DNA of 64,000 nt from Serinus canaria (Eukaryota; Chordata; Aves; Passeriformes; Fringillidae). Positions 13,050 to 24,513 of this stretch are shown piece by piece. How positions within the stretch are numbered: the first letter of the stretch is position 1; the number at the start of each line of letters is the position of its first letter. Under the pieces are notes generated by a model. It worked only from the letters and a program-made list of their open reading frames with translations. It searched no databases and was not told the DNA's origin. Both the position numbers and the translations under genes were made by a program. The stretch lies in assembly GCF_022539315.1 (NCBI RefSeq), contig NC_066326.1, positions 10,370,601-10,434,600 on the forward strand. Direction: 5' to 3'.

Positions 13050-13180
13050 GGTGTGCTAAGTCTGTGCTAGAGTTAACTCTGCGTCTGCATCTTCATCAAC
13101 AATGCGACATCGCTTACACCAATTTGATTTTACCTTGTCTGGGAGATGAAAGCAATTTATAAGTTTCAAAGAGCACTCTG
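13050..13180. promoter_or_regulatory. possible conserved non-coding element with retained CpGs
   Basis: Three CpGs lie within about 30 bp near 13081-13112, in a window where CpG is otherwise rare, followed by AT-rich CAATTTGATTTT sequence. Local CpG retention in AT-rich, repeat-free DNA is typical of constrained non-coding sequence, but this is only suggestive. Confidence 0.3.
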
Positions 13181-13860
13181 GCTGGGATCCAAACACAGGA
13201 GTGTAGTGCTGAAAAGAGAATTGCTGGAGACTTTTATGTCTGGCATATGGTGTGCTAGTTTCCTTTCTAATCTGGGTAATGAAGGTCAGTAGGAAGTGCT
13301 GAGTTGGTTGTGTTGGCCAAGGCATTTGATGACCTGCTCGCACAGGTGGGGATTCCAATCCCTGACCAGTGTGAACTAGCAAAAGGAAATCTAATCACTC
13401 ACTACACTGAAAACCTGGGAATATGTATTTTCCTCCTCATTTCTGAATACATTTTCCTGGAGAAGACAAAAGTCATGACTGGGCTGCAGCAATGGAAGAT
13501 TTCTACAGGCTATGCCACTTGGGGCTGTTCAGTAGTGCACCTGGTGGATCCCACTAGCATCTGTGACTAATTGAGAAGATAAATCCATTTTGCTGGAGTG
13601 GTTTAGATTTCCAAAAGTCCTTCAGTCTATTCCAGCTGAGCTGATTAGAGTCCAGCTCACTGGGAGTCATTACTGTCAATCCCACCAGCTGGCCTGAATT
13701 TTGCAAGGAGAAAAAAGCAAGAAAAATGCATTAAAAATGAATAAATCTATATTTCATGACTTATGCAAACTGATTTTCCCCAAAGGGGGTCCTATTCCTA
13801 ACATCATCAGATCTTTGTGATGTTCCTGCGTGGCTCGGCTTGCTTGTGGATCTCCTTCAA
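13181..13860. other. non-coding stretch, no gene recognised
   Basis: Mixed-composition sequence with no repeat or motif cluster that I can support. The 88-codon plus frame at 13304-13570 shows no recognisable protein family. Confidence 0.55.
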
Positions 13861-14175
13861 AAAGAGAAGAAGTATTTCAAGAGTTAAATGTCAGCATCAA
13901 TGAAATTAAGAGCATTTTGAATACAGATGAGATAAGGGCACATACAGCCTCTGGATATAGACACATATAGAGGTAATGAATTCAATATCTAATGCAAGAT
14001 CTAAATTCTTGCATTCAGCCAAGTTATATTTATCACAGACTCGGCTTCTTGGAGTACAGTCATAGCTGGAGCACAATTAGAAGTGCAGTTCATTTCAGTT
14101 ACCTCAGACTATTTAGCAGTTGTATTTGCTGCAGATTTTGCTCATCTGCCAGTTCCAGGATTTTTCAGGACCTCT
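13861..14175. promoter_or_regulatory. possible conserved non-coding element
   Basis: Repeat-free AT-rich block of about 300 bp with GATA-like AGATAAGG near 13930, two ATATAG words and homeodomain-like AATTA/ATTAAG words. It is the left member of a cluster of similar blocks reaching 15.15 kb. No coding frame is convincing. Confidence 0.35.
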
Positions 14176-14455
14176 GTCACTTGTTTTGCAAATGGGAGGA
14201 AAGAGTCACCACCTTTGGAAGTGAACATGCTGGCTTGGGAGCCTGTGTCTGGGTAAACGTCCACATCTTCTGTCCTCCTCAGGTATTTCTTGCTAGTCCA
14301 TCTGAAGGGCCTGTCACTAGTCCCACTGCAGACAGATGAGCCTCCATCAAGCCATAGAAAGGGTCAGGGTTTTTTGTCACTCAATTTTCCTTTTTTCTTG
14401 TTCCCTTTTCCCTCTAGTAGTTTATTTAAGCCCAGAGAAAGAGCTTCGTCCCTAG

Positions 14456-14640
14456 CTCATGTAGAGCTCTGATGTATGCAAATCCTCCTTGTGCTCCCAT
14501 GGCCCTTTTTTTTTCCCCTCTTCTTTCCTTTTAATTCTAGATTTGAAAATAAAATGCGAGCTGGCTGCACAGAGATCTCTCATGTGTGCAACTTCCAATT
14601 GTGGCAAATTGGAACTGTCGATGCAAGCAGCTCAGATTTA
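14456..14640. promoter_or_regulatory. possible conserved non-coding element with dyad
   Basis: Contains a perfect 8-bp inverted repeat TTCCAATT/AATTGGAA (14593-14600 and 14607-14614) around a 6-bp spacer, plus ATGCAAAT at 14476-14483 and CpGs at 14558 and 14619. It has no internal simple repeat. The dyad could be a paired CCAAT-type or homeodomain site. That reading is inference. Confidence 0.35.
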
Positions 14641-14651
14641 TTTATATATTT

Positions 14652-14689
14652 AAGAGGAAGGAGGGAGGAGAGGGAAAGGGAGGGGGAGA
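14652..14689 (+). repeat. 38-bp pure purine tract
   Basis: An uninterrupted A/G run made of GGA and GGGA words. It separates two blocks that look like conserved non-coding elements. Confidence 0.9.
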
Positions 14690-14904
14690 TACTCGTGGTG
14701 GAAAGGAAAAAGAAAAATAACGGATACAAGCAAAAGGGGATTTGAATCTCAAATACTGCTCCCTGGCCCATATTACCCAAATCCCTCCAGTTTTGTCCAT
14801 GGCTGCCTCTTGCCTCGTTAACAACAACAGGCAAAAGATCAAAAACATTTTTTTTTCCCCCCTCAACAGTAAGAGTTGTTGAGTTTTGCAGATGCCATTA
14901 GGCA

Positions 14905-15150
14905 ACCGAAGTCTAACACCGAGACTGATGCAATTAATACTTGGTGCTTCAAAACATTAACATAGCTATTTATATAAATTAGTAACCTTAAGCCCAGGCG
15001 GTAGCATTATTACAGCATTACTAATTAAATCACAATAAGCTTAGTTTGCAGTACTATTAATTATGAAGCTGACATAGTGATATTGGAGATCTGATTGGCC
15101 TATTGTCAGTCATTACCCAATCAGTAATGAACCAGACAGGCAATGAAAAT
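14905..15150. promoter_or_regulatory. strong candidate conserved non-coding element
   Basis: The best enhancer-like block in the window. TAATTA cores lie at 15022-15027 and 15058-15063, and CAATTAAT near 14930. Three CCAAT-box cores follow: ATTGG at 15082-15086 and 15094-15098, and CCAAT at 15117-15121. The last two sit in a perfect 7-bp inverted repeat (TGATTGG at 15092-15098, CCAATCA at 15117-15123). CpGs are kept at its left end and near 14999. No repeat or open frame explains the sequence. Conservation itself cannot be seen here. Confidence 0.5.
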
Positions 15151-15799
15151 CAAAGCTGATGCTCCAGCAGTGCTGCTCCCACTTCCTGGGAAGAAAAGCC
15201 ACCATTCCAGCAGAGGAAGTATCAGCATCCTCCATCAAAGCAGGCAGGCAGCAGGAACAGAGCTTGGGGCCGTGGGGAGGTGTGTGGGGGGAGGTTCTCT
15301 CCTGCCCTGTCTGCAGTCCTCAGACCCAGGAGGAAAATTTACTTATTCCTATGTCTAATGAAGAGGTAGTGGGCCTCTTTTGTGGGAGCAAGCAAAGAAA
15401 GCTTTGTCACCTCTAGTGGGGTTTCTGTTTGGAGAGGATTAGAGAATAAATTTCAGGGAGTTTGTATGGCTAGGTTAGTGTAGGGAAGAACACTGATGTG
15501 GCCAGTCTGATGTGGGCACCTCTGTGATCATTTATAACGGGCATTTAATGAAGATTTGTCCAAATGCCTTTTTTAATGGAAAAGGCAGCAGACAAAGCCA
15601 CCATCTCAGGGAAGTGAGATTCAGACAAATAGTGCTGTGCCCATGGGCAGGGGGAAAGGAGGGGATGTCACCATCAACCCAGGGGTGCAAACAGAGAGCA
15701 GAGCCTGTAGAGCTTTACACTGGTTATGTTCCCCATTGAACACTGTCTGCCAGTGCTGGGGCTGAGGAAAGGCAGAGGTTGGTGACAGGAGGCTGAAAA

Positions 15800-15877
15800 G
15801 AAGTCTAAGGTCAGCAAGCTACCAACCTCATAGGCTGGACATACCTAGTCCAACCTAGTTAATTCTGTGATTCTGTG
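15800..15877 (+). mobile_element. CR1 LINE 3' end fragment
   Basis: Ends in two tandem copies of ATTCTGTG (15862-15869 and 15870-15877), the octamer that forms the 3' terminus of CR1 retrotransposons in birds and other sauropsids. The preceding 'GTCCAACCTAG' also suits the CR1 tail. The right edge is exact and the left edge is uncertain because the upstream sequence has decayed. It is severely 5'-truncated, as is usual for CR1, and carries no coding part. Confidence 0.7.
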
Positions 15878-18196
15878 AACACAAGTCAGTCTGAATTTGG
15901 CTATCTGTAACATGGCAGTAAGAGACAGAACAAGGATATCTGCACACCAGTCTTGGCCTCTGCTTTGGGTAGGAGATGACAAGTTTATCCTGAACAAGAG
16001 GTTTGGCCTGGAAATCCCTAAAAAGTGCTTCTTTCAGAGATGCTTGGTACACCTAGCCATGGTACTCTCTCCAGTGTTACAGCTGTTCTCCTGCACAGCC
16101 AGAGATTCTTGGAGCAAAGAACCCATAAACCAGCAGGAATACACTCACTGACAGCCTGTGCTTCTTTCATCAAAGTAAGAGCAAATGATTGACGGGTGTC
16201 AGTTTTAGTCCACCTGCCTCTCATTTCCTGATGGACATAAAATGATGAGCATGCCATAGAAATGGAAGTAAGCCAGCTGTCTTCCACCCCTGTTATCCAC
16301 AACAACGACCCAAAGCAATAAAACCATCAGAGTTTGGGAGCAGGAGGGCAAATCCTTCTCCCTGATTCAGAGTTATCATCTCAACTTCTGCCCACAAAAA
16401 GGAACCTCTTCTGAAAAACAGAGCAAAACAATCATTCAAGCAGGGGGAAAATGATCATGGAAAGGTCTGGTAGCATGGAAAGATCTGCTCCTCTGATGGA
16501 ACTGAAGAGAGGGCAAAGGTCTTGCTCAGGTTTTGCACTAGTTAAAGGGTGTGCAAGGTCCTGAGGAACTGGGGATCACCACTGGCCATTGGAGAGATGG
16601 CAGATAGATACCAGCCCTCCCTGCCAGCTGACAGATTCCTCATCCATCTCCAGCCTAAGGGAGGCTTTGTCCCTCCTTTGAAGATGGGCAGAGGGTGCTG
16701 CAGGTTGTATTTCTACCCCACACTGCTTCATGTGTAATAGTCAGTGTCAGAAGCTGCTCTGTGCTCACAAGCCAGATCTTGCTGGCATCTCCTCTCAGCA
16801 TCAGCCTTAAAACTGACCTGCAGCAACAACAAAGAAAGAACACCTTGGTCTATCCAAAGAAAAACACAAAGAAAATGTAATCCCTAAATTAAACAGCACA
16901 AGTCTCTCAGGACAGGTCTCAGGATGTTAGTCCCTCACTTTCTAAGATCACAGAGCTGACAGGGATTTTCTTAGTGCTGCAGCATGTAGGGCTACAGCTA
17001 CATGTTCAGGGGAGCACAGCATTGTCTGCCATAAATTACATGCTCTTTCAAGAGAGCCCTGGATTCTCCACCAGCTGAGGTTGTGACCCCTCTTATGCCC
17101 TGATGAGGGAGCTCCTGGAGCCACAACCCCAAATCCATGGGTATTTTGCAAGGATTAGGCTCCTCACAGCAGCTACAAAGGAAAGGATGGATACACTCCT
17201 TCCCTAGACACTGACTTGTCGAGCCTTGTGTTCCTGCTGTTGCATAGGTCAGCAGATGGCACTGCTACATTTAGACTTACAGGGTTTTTTTCCTTCTTAA
17301 CGTGCAAATGTGTCTTTTTCTAGGAGAAATGCTGCATTGCTGTACTGCCTTCTCTTTGCTGTGTGACTGCTCAAAGTCCAGTGCTGCCCAGGCTGCTCAC
17401 AGCCCCCTGGCAGAACCTGCTGCTGGAAACTGGGTGATGGTGGGGCAGGTTGGAACTGGGGACTCTCTGCAGGTCAGATTTGGACATGTCTCTTCCAGGG
17501 CAAGTAGAAAGACCATTATTGTGAGATTATACTCAGTTTCTACAGGGCTGGTTTCTTTTTCAGAATTACCACTTAATAAAGGTGTGCTGTAACAGTGGCA
17601 GTGTCTTCAGCATTTCAGGGTGCTGAGATGATGCGTAGGAATGGCTGTGGTGTCTCAGTTCCTCTGAGATCAAAATCTGATCTTCAAGCAGTGGCAGAAA
17701 GGGGATGCTGAAGGGACAATAAGTACAGGTGACCTGTCTTAAGAGTGCCCCAGCCATTTTCACCCTGGGGTTATCCTGAGCTGGATGCAATATCTCTGCT
17801 GTGCCCTCATTCTCCTGAAGCTCACCTTGCTGATAACATCCACAACATCCCTTAACAAGGGGCTTCACTGTCAAACAAACTGTTGTATGAAGAATTCACC
17901 CTTTTTTTGCTGTCTTTGAGCCTGGCTCCTCTTAGTTCCATTTGATGGTCTTGAGGATATTTAGTGTTCAAGGGAGGGAGTGATCCCTCCCACTTTCTTC
18001 AGGCCACTGACAGCTCTGTAGCCACTTGTCACTCCCCATCACTTGCTGAAGAAGCCAGAACACATGGAGGAGAGAGGGGGGAGAAGCAAGGACAAGCTCA
18101 GACAGCAAGATAAGCAGCGTGAAGCAGGGAGCATGAGATGGTCTCACTCTCTACAGCCATGCCTTGAGGCAGGTTCTGTTCCATCCCTACAGTGAT

Positions 18197-18206
18197 GGGG
18201 GGGGGG
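18197..18206 (+). repeat. run of 10 G
   Basis: Ten uninterrupted G residues. A likely length-variable or sequencing-error-prone site. Confidence 0.9.
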
Positions 18207-18859
18207 ACAGGGTGGCAGGGGATGGGCCTGGGCAAAACAGGGCTGCCCATCATAATCCATGAGGGAGGATAAGAACCACTTTGCTGGAAGGGTTGCCAGG
18301 CTAGCCCACAGCATGGCTCAGAGCCAGAGCTGCTCGGAACATGAGGAGATGCCTGAAGACATTGGCAGGCATTCTAAGGAGGTAAAGACTGAGAGCAAAG
18401 AACAGGAATACCAAGGGAGAGACTTAAGCACATTTAGGCTTAATTTGAATGGGAAGACCCTGGAGGAACACCTGCTCTGGCAATCCCCAGACTGGGGCCA
18501 GAATCAGAAGAAGCAGCTGCTTATCTGAGGCTGGGCTGGGAGCTGTCAGAGTCCAAGGAAGTTGGTAAGTAGCTATCAATGAGCACCAAGAGCCCTTGAG
18601 GAGCAGGAACACTCCAAAGCAGCAAAGACAGTGCCTTTGGAAGGAAGCCTCAGTCTCTCAATAAAATTTGTGTTCTTTCCACTTTATGGTCAAGGAGTTG
18701 CTTTCGCCCCAGAGAGAAGGGAGAGCCAGCTGCTCTCTGAGAGCTAGAGCAGGTGTTAGGGAGAGTCAGGTGGCTGCAGACACATCACACAGAACTGTTC
18801 TGCAGGGCTGTTGCAGCGCTGTGTTGTTCTATGTGGGTTCACAGTGCCCAGTCTCACAG

Positions 18860-18925
18860 TAAGGTCCTTGTGGCTAAAGCAGAATTCTTATAGAGCCCAT
18901 CTCCTCCATTCTATGGCATTCTGAG
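18860..18925 (+). mobile_element. doubtful CR1 3' end remnant
   Basis: The CATTCTATGGCATTCTGAG segment (18907-18925) resembles a decayed pair of CR1 terminal octamers. It follows a weak match to the usual 'aggtcc...' tail. It may equally be chance. Confidence 0.25.
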
Positions 18926-21900
18926 GGATAAAGCTGCTAACTGATTCTTTGTCTCCCAAGGGAAATTGCTCCCAAGAGGAAGAAGTTATTCAAGGGCCTT
19001 TGCTGTGCATTTCTGGCAGGGTGAGGGAAACCTGGGTGCTGCCCTAAGCTTCCTGGATGTCTGCTCCAGGGCCATGGGAGCAGCACCCCAGGGAGATGCT
19101 GCTGTGCTCAGAAACCTAGAAAGCAGAAGCAAGGATTTAAAAGAGGAGAGAGAGGCCTTGGGAAGAGTGTGACAGAACACATCTCTTTCAGAAGACATCA
19201 GAAAGGTGAATATAAAGCATGGTTTGATCCAAGGCTGGGCAAAGGTGTCATGCTAGGTGTGTGGGAAGAGACAAGACTGCATTTAAACAGCCCTGCTGTG
19301 TCACTGCCACATGGCCAGGGAGACCTAGCAGCCCCAGAGAACAAATAGCCAGCACTGCCTTGAAGCTTCTGTAGCTCTTAAAGACATCAAACACCATGGC
19401 AGGCGTGAAGTGCCAGCAGCAAAGGGACACCCTTCAGCCCCTTGGATGGGGACAAGGTACTCTGCATAGCCAAGCACATCCAAAGCTGCCTCAATTTCTT
19501 TGAAGGTCCTTGCTCCACTTTCCTGTTTTAATGTGCAGGATGCAGGAGCAGGAAGGGGAACAGGAGCCAGAGGATTCTGTCAGGCTGCGTTGAAAGCAGC
19601 AGCAGCCTCTGTAGCAGCAGGCAGAGCCCAGTCAGAAATGACCTCACCAAGCTGCTCATTTTCTTTGTGCATTTTCATTCCTGGCAAAAGCCCTGCCAAG
19701 CCAAAGAGTTCTCTGAGAAGGCCAGGCAAGAGAATCCAGCCCACAGGAGGAACCCACCGTCACTGCAGCTGCTCATTAGAGCTGGGAGAGGAGGCTGAGC
19801 ACAGGAGCCAGGACTGCTTTTTAGGCACCCTGGGCAGATCTTAGAAAACACAAGGTGGGCATAAAAACATGCACTGTGATTTCATAGATGATTACAGTTC
19901 TGAGTCAGGCTGCTGAAGGAAGGAAGGCAGGCAGGAGCTGTGATATTAAATGAAAGGCTGTACAGAGAACCATTGCTGAGCAGAAATAGTTTTAGGGTAC
20001 CTGGAAGGCATCACTGTTTTTAATCCTTGCAAGAGATTTTTACAAGAAACAAGATGTTGCTTTGCTTTGTTTTGTTCTCCCTTGAGATGGGATTCAGATG
20101 CAATGCTGGAATACAGATTTTACCCAGCCTGGCATTTTGGGCAATTTCTTCTCAAAATTCTACAGGTGTTGAGTACTGGATCCTGATTTGAACATCATAG
20201 CTCAGATATGAGCTCAGAGTGGGTTTGGAAGGAGGTTTGGTTTGGTGCCAGCCCCTACACAGGGAAGCATGGAGGTTGGCAAATACAGTCAAAAAACCCC
20301 ACAAAGACACCAGCTTCATGCAGCTACAGATTTAAGCTCGTCTTGGACTCTGAGACATTGAAAACTGTGTGTAAAACAACTCCAGTCTTGCTTGACAGAA
20401 GATGGAAATGGTGAAGGAAATGTCAAAAGCAAATTGGAACTGGAAGCCAGTTCTTTAGAAAGCAGTCAGAAAGAGAATTTGGAGAACAAAGACCTGAATA
20501 TTTGAGTCTTATAACAGCAAGCAGTGACTGTGCTTGTGCCATGGGGATGGGCACTGAGCTCAGTGTCCCTCCAGTCCTGACTTCCCACTCATCCAGAACA
20601 GGGAACTGTTTAGGGCACTCAGTCCTGGTTTCCTCCTTGCCCATGTCCCTTGACAGACTGGGGGGGACTCCTGAATGCCATAGTTTGAATAATTCCAATG
20701 TGAGAACACCAATCCTCAGCAAAGAGCTGTGCCCAAACAAGCTGTGATGTCCTAAAGCACATTACTTGATCAAAAGATTACTAAAATAGTGCTAGATGGA
20801 AGACAGGCACTGGCAAGGCAGCATCCAGCTTTTGACAAAACCATGCATAAGCCAATGTTGACTAAAGTTTCCCAAACCTCCACCTAAACTTCAATTTTCA
20901 ACTCAAAATGCTGATTCCAAGGCAGCTGGTTATGGCATAAATTCCTCCTCACTGCCCTGTCTCCATGCAGCTGTTCTGCATTTTCTGCTCCTCTCCATCT
21001 CCCAGCTGGGCTTGCAACAGCAATATTGTCTTGTTAATAGGAGGTCTTCTTGTCCAGAAGAATTAGCACTTGTAGAAGTGAGGAACCTGGACAGCATAAA
21101 TGGGTCAAAGCTCAGGAAAATTATGACCCTGTCCTAGAAGCAAAGCCCATGTGTTGGGAGTGAGATGTGAGCAGGGGAGAAAAAACAAATTATAAAGTCA
21201 GTGGATAAAAGCGGAGGAGCTTCACTGGGTAATGGGGAAAGATGACACAGTAGATGGTCTGTAGAAAAAAATAGTTAGGGAAATAGAAGGAAAGAAAACC
21301 AGCTTCAGGATTTGGGATCTTCTTCCATCAAATTGTAAAATTCCTGTAAGTATGGCATTAATTGACCATATGATACTAAACTGTCATTCCAGCCACTGGA
21401 AGCTTTTATCATCCTCTAGTAGCCTACTGCCCCTCCAGGCACCTGAGTGTGCCACCCAGCAGCTCTGCCCCACCTGCCCCAACCTCCAGCTGCCTGCCAG
21501 CCAATCAGTCCCAGCAGCTGCCCAGAGGCAAGAGGCAGGAAAGGAAGAGGGATTATTTTGGCCTTTTTTCAAAGCAGGACAAGTGCTTAGTGTTAATATG
21601 CAGAATGTCTGTATATCTCAATTATACACCTCCCACAGGGGCCTATTACAGCTACCCTGGGCAGCCAACATGTGTCAGCAGAGCAAACATCCAAGGCTAT
21701 CTCAGTGTACTCCAAAAATAAAAAGCAGAGAAAGCAGGACATGAGCCTGTCAACAGCTGCTTCTTTTCCCCCCTGCCCCTTCCCCATGTGGTTTTCAGGT
21801 CTAGCTGCCAGGCCTGTCCCTTAGCATTTTAACATGTGTGTGAAATTGCAATCCCCCCTGTCCCTCCCTACATGGTGGAAATTGGGAAATTAGCATTGCC

Positions 21901-21960
21901 CCATCACAGCTTGTACAAGTTCATGTTACAATTTGATGTTGTTTTAATAAATGGTTGATT

Positions 21961-21996
21961 GGAGATTGGAAGATGGAAAAAAATGGAGATTGGAAG
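21961..21996 (+). repeat. 12-bp direct repeat, period 24
   Basis: GGAGATTGGAAG occurs at 21961-21972 and 21985-21996, separated by an A-rich spacer. A small local duplication. Confidence 0.85.
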
Positions 21997-24064
21997 GGAA
22001 GAAAAATATTTTTCCAGTACAAGAATGATTTTTTGGTGTACTGATTCCTCCCTGACACACATATTATTCCCACAGCCTGGGTACCTGAAAAGCAGGAAAA
22101 AATTAAATACATCCTTAAAAACATGTAAACCTTACCCTCAACAGAGATTTGTGCCCTGGAAGAGGCAAAAAATCCATGCAGCCTAAAGACTTCTGTACTT
22201 TTGTTATTAAGATCCATTTAAAGGTGCTCAGAAGCAGCCAGAACAAAAACCAAAAGATGGATGAATTTGGCAAAGTGAGTCCTGGAATTAATGATCCACT
22301 TCACTTTTAGCAAAGCCTTTTAACTCCTACATCTTCCCCTGTCTGTTGCTCCCTCACCCCATAGATATTTGCATGGTACCACTGGAATATTCACTGAACT
22401 GAAGCTCCTGGTAGAGTTTCACACAAATGCAAAAACTGAAGAGAAATACCTTGAATGAACAAACCATGCATGGGAAGAAGGGAAAAGCCAATTCTAGTAA
22501 ATCCTTGACTGTGAATTTACTGGGAGCTGCCCAGTGGAGCTCACAGCTTCTGCTGGCTTTTTGGCCAGCACTGTCCTTGCACAGCACTGCCAAGACTGGA
22601 GCCCTGCTGAAACCTAAACATAGAGCCACAGCTGACACCCTTCCAGGGCCAAGGGGGTTAATGTGGCAGGGATGCTCTGGCACAGAAGCCAGGCAACTGT
22701 GTGTGTCTCTTCTGTTTTCTACTTGATTTCCTGTGATTGAGCAAGGGAGAAAAAACATTCAAAATTACTACAAATAAGTGCAAAACCATTTTGAAATGCC
22801 CGAAGAAAATCCTGGTTAGAGAGCAGCCTGTTGACTTTCTGTGGCCCAGAAATGGCTCCTGTCTTCACAGATGCTTTCCTGACATATTATCCCCCATATA
22901 TTACTGCACCTTCTCCAAACTATCTTGCTCATCCTTTCACTGTTTGCTGTCATATCTTTCTATTTTCTGAGAACATTGTATTGTTATCATTAGACTGATG
23001 CTTATCCACTCTCTGCCTTCCTTTTTATCTTACCTAGCTGACTGCATTTCCGACCACGCAGGAAAGTGTTTGTTGTTCTGAAGAAATTCTTTCTGGCTAT
23101 AATATTTTGCACTTTCAGGTTTCTGGTTCTGATGGATAGAAAGTATCTTCTTTTTTTGTCACTTGCCACATATGGAGCTCAGACAGCAAAGAGAAGTGAG
23201 CTTCACTTTAGAGTAAAGCCTAAGGGTCAGATTTAGGCTGTTCAGTAGCTGACACTTCTGAGATGGTTTCATATCTCCCTCCTCTTGTAATTTCAAAATC
23301 AAAGCATTTAACTCTTTTGAAAATCTGATTTATTCAAAGCATCTGATGGAGAGGCAGAAAAAAAAGAGTTCTTAGTGCGACAGTCTCTGTAAGAAGAAGG
23401 AACCAGGTGATTTTACATTGCCATATTGCCTCAGTGGGGTTCCCCTCACCTCACGTGGAACAGGAGAGCAGCAGGCTACTGCCAGACTTGGCCCTGAATG
23501 CTTACTGAACACCACAAAAGAAGCTGTATCATCCCACCTGTAGGAATCCACAGCCCCTAGAGGGATGGGAAGGTGTTCCCAGAAGTGCATGGCCATGAAG
23601 TGCCACCTCCTGTTGTCCAGCTTGGCTGCCACCAGGTTGGTTCCTCACCAACATCTATGTCTATAAGCACTAACAACCCTCTGTGTGATGGACACAAACA
23701 CCACAATACCTTCAGCCTTGTATCAGCCAGGGGCAACTCAGTTTCAGAAAACAGTTTCCAGCCTAAAGATGTTACAATAGTCTTTCATGAGAGTGTGGAG
23801 ATGTGCTTACAGTACCCCAAACCTCATTATTTCCTCCATCAATTTCGCCTTTCTTGTATAAATTAGAGTGAATTACAGTGTTCATTCAGAATAATGTATA
23901 CCCACAAATGGATTCACATCAGTCAGAAAGGATCCGTTTATTCATGAACACTTGGGTGTTTATTTCAAGAATATCAGTGGGGATAAAGTAGCTTCAGAGA
24001 TGTTGGTGCTGTTAAGTAGCTGGGAGTATTCCTCCTGGAAGTGTGCTTCAAGATTTTCTCAGTG

Positions 24065-24250
24065 GCTCCTATTTATTACTCACATAATGGATTAGCAGAG
24101 CACTTTCACATGCTTTCAAATAATTTTTGAATAAAGGGATCCCTTTCCATTTAATGTGTCCCTCCCATCCATCCCAGCAGTAGAAACAAGACTGCACACC
24201 ATGGATGGCCACTTGTACAAGCAGTAAATCAGACACAGGTCTTACTCATT
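24065..24250 (-). mobile_element. ancient MIR/CORE-SINE-like remnant
   Basis: Words appear in the order expected of a reverse-oriented MIR-type SINE. They are GAGCACTTTCACATGC (tail side), then GAAACAAGACTGCACAC, and then TTGTACAAGCAGTAAATCAG. These correspond to the family's 'gcactttacatg', 'gaaactgaggcacag' and 'ttgcccaag...cagtaagtcag' segments. Divergence is high, as expected for an element older than the bird-mammal split. The match is from memory of the core, not an alignment. Confidence 0.4.
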
Positions 24251-24258
24251 GCAAGTAA

Positions 24259-24513
24259 GAGCCATTCATAGATGGAGCAGCATTTGAATTTGGCTGTGCT
24301 GACTGTAGTTTGAACAGTTGTGAAACTGCAAGTAATCAACACTTTAATAAAACTCATAATCTGCTTGCAGATAGTCTGGCAAGGAGAAAACTGCTAAAGG
24401 AGCTAAATCATTTGCAGAAATCATTTTCAGTGGATAATTTGACCAACTCCAACATGATGGTATTCATGTGCAAAAGCTCTGAAAATCTTTTCTCAATGGA
24501 CTGCAGAAAATGA
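24259..24513 (+). other. weak candidate exon (85-codon open frame)
   Basis: An open frame runs from just after a TAA (24256-24258) to a TGA at 24511-24513. Inside it, a tract ending CTGCTTGCAG (24361-24370) would make a good splice acceptor. The part after it would encode about 47 residues, including two serine-rich motifs, KSFSVDNL and KSSENLFS, of the kind seen in phosphorylated disordered tails, and then the stop. That would suit a terminal exon. Against it, the frame is short, I recognise no family, no polyadenylation signal was identified close by, and AT-rich conserved non-coding DNA can look the same. Probably not coding. Confidence 0.12.

Larger units (their letters stand above)
15151..24060. 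other. non-coding stretch, no gene recognised
   Basis: Nearly 9 kb of ordinary DNA with one clear and one doubtful CR1 remnant, a 10-G run and a short direct repeat, all listed separately. An ATG-initiated 89-codon frame at 18259-18528 has a somewhat protein-like composition but no recognisable motif and no convincing splice context. I call no gene here. Confidence 0.6.

Noticed and set aside
18259..18528. ATG-initiated 89-codon frame with charged, protein-like composition
   Set aside because: No family, no promoter and no splice or poly(A) context seen. One such frame is expected by chance in 64 kb.
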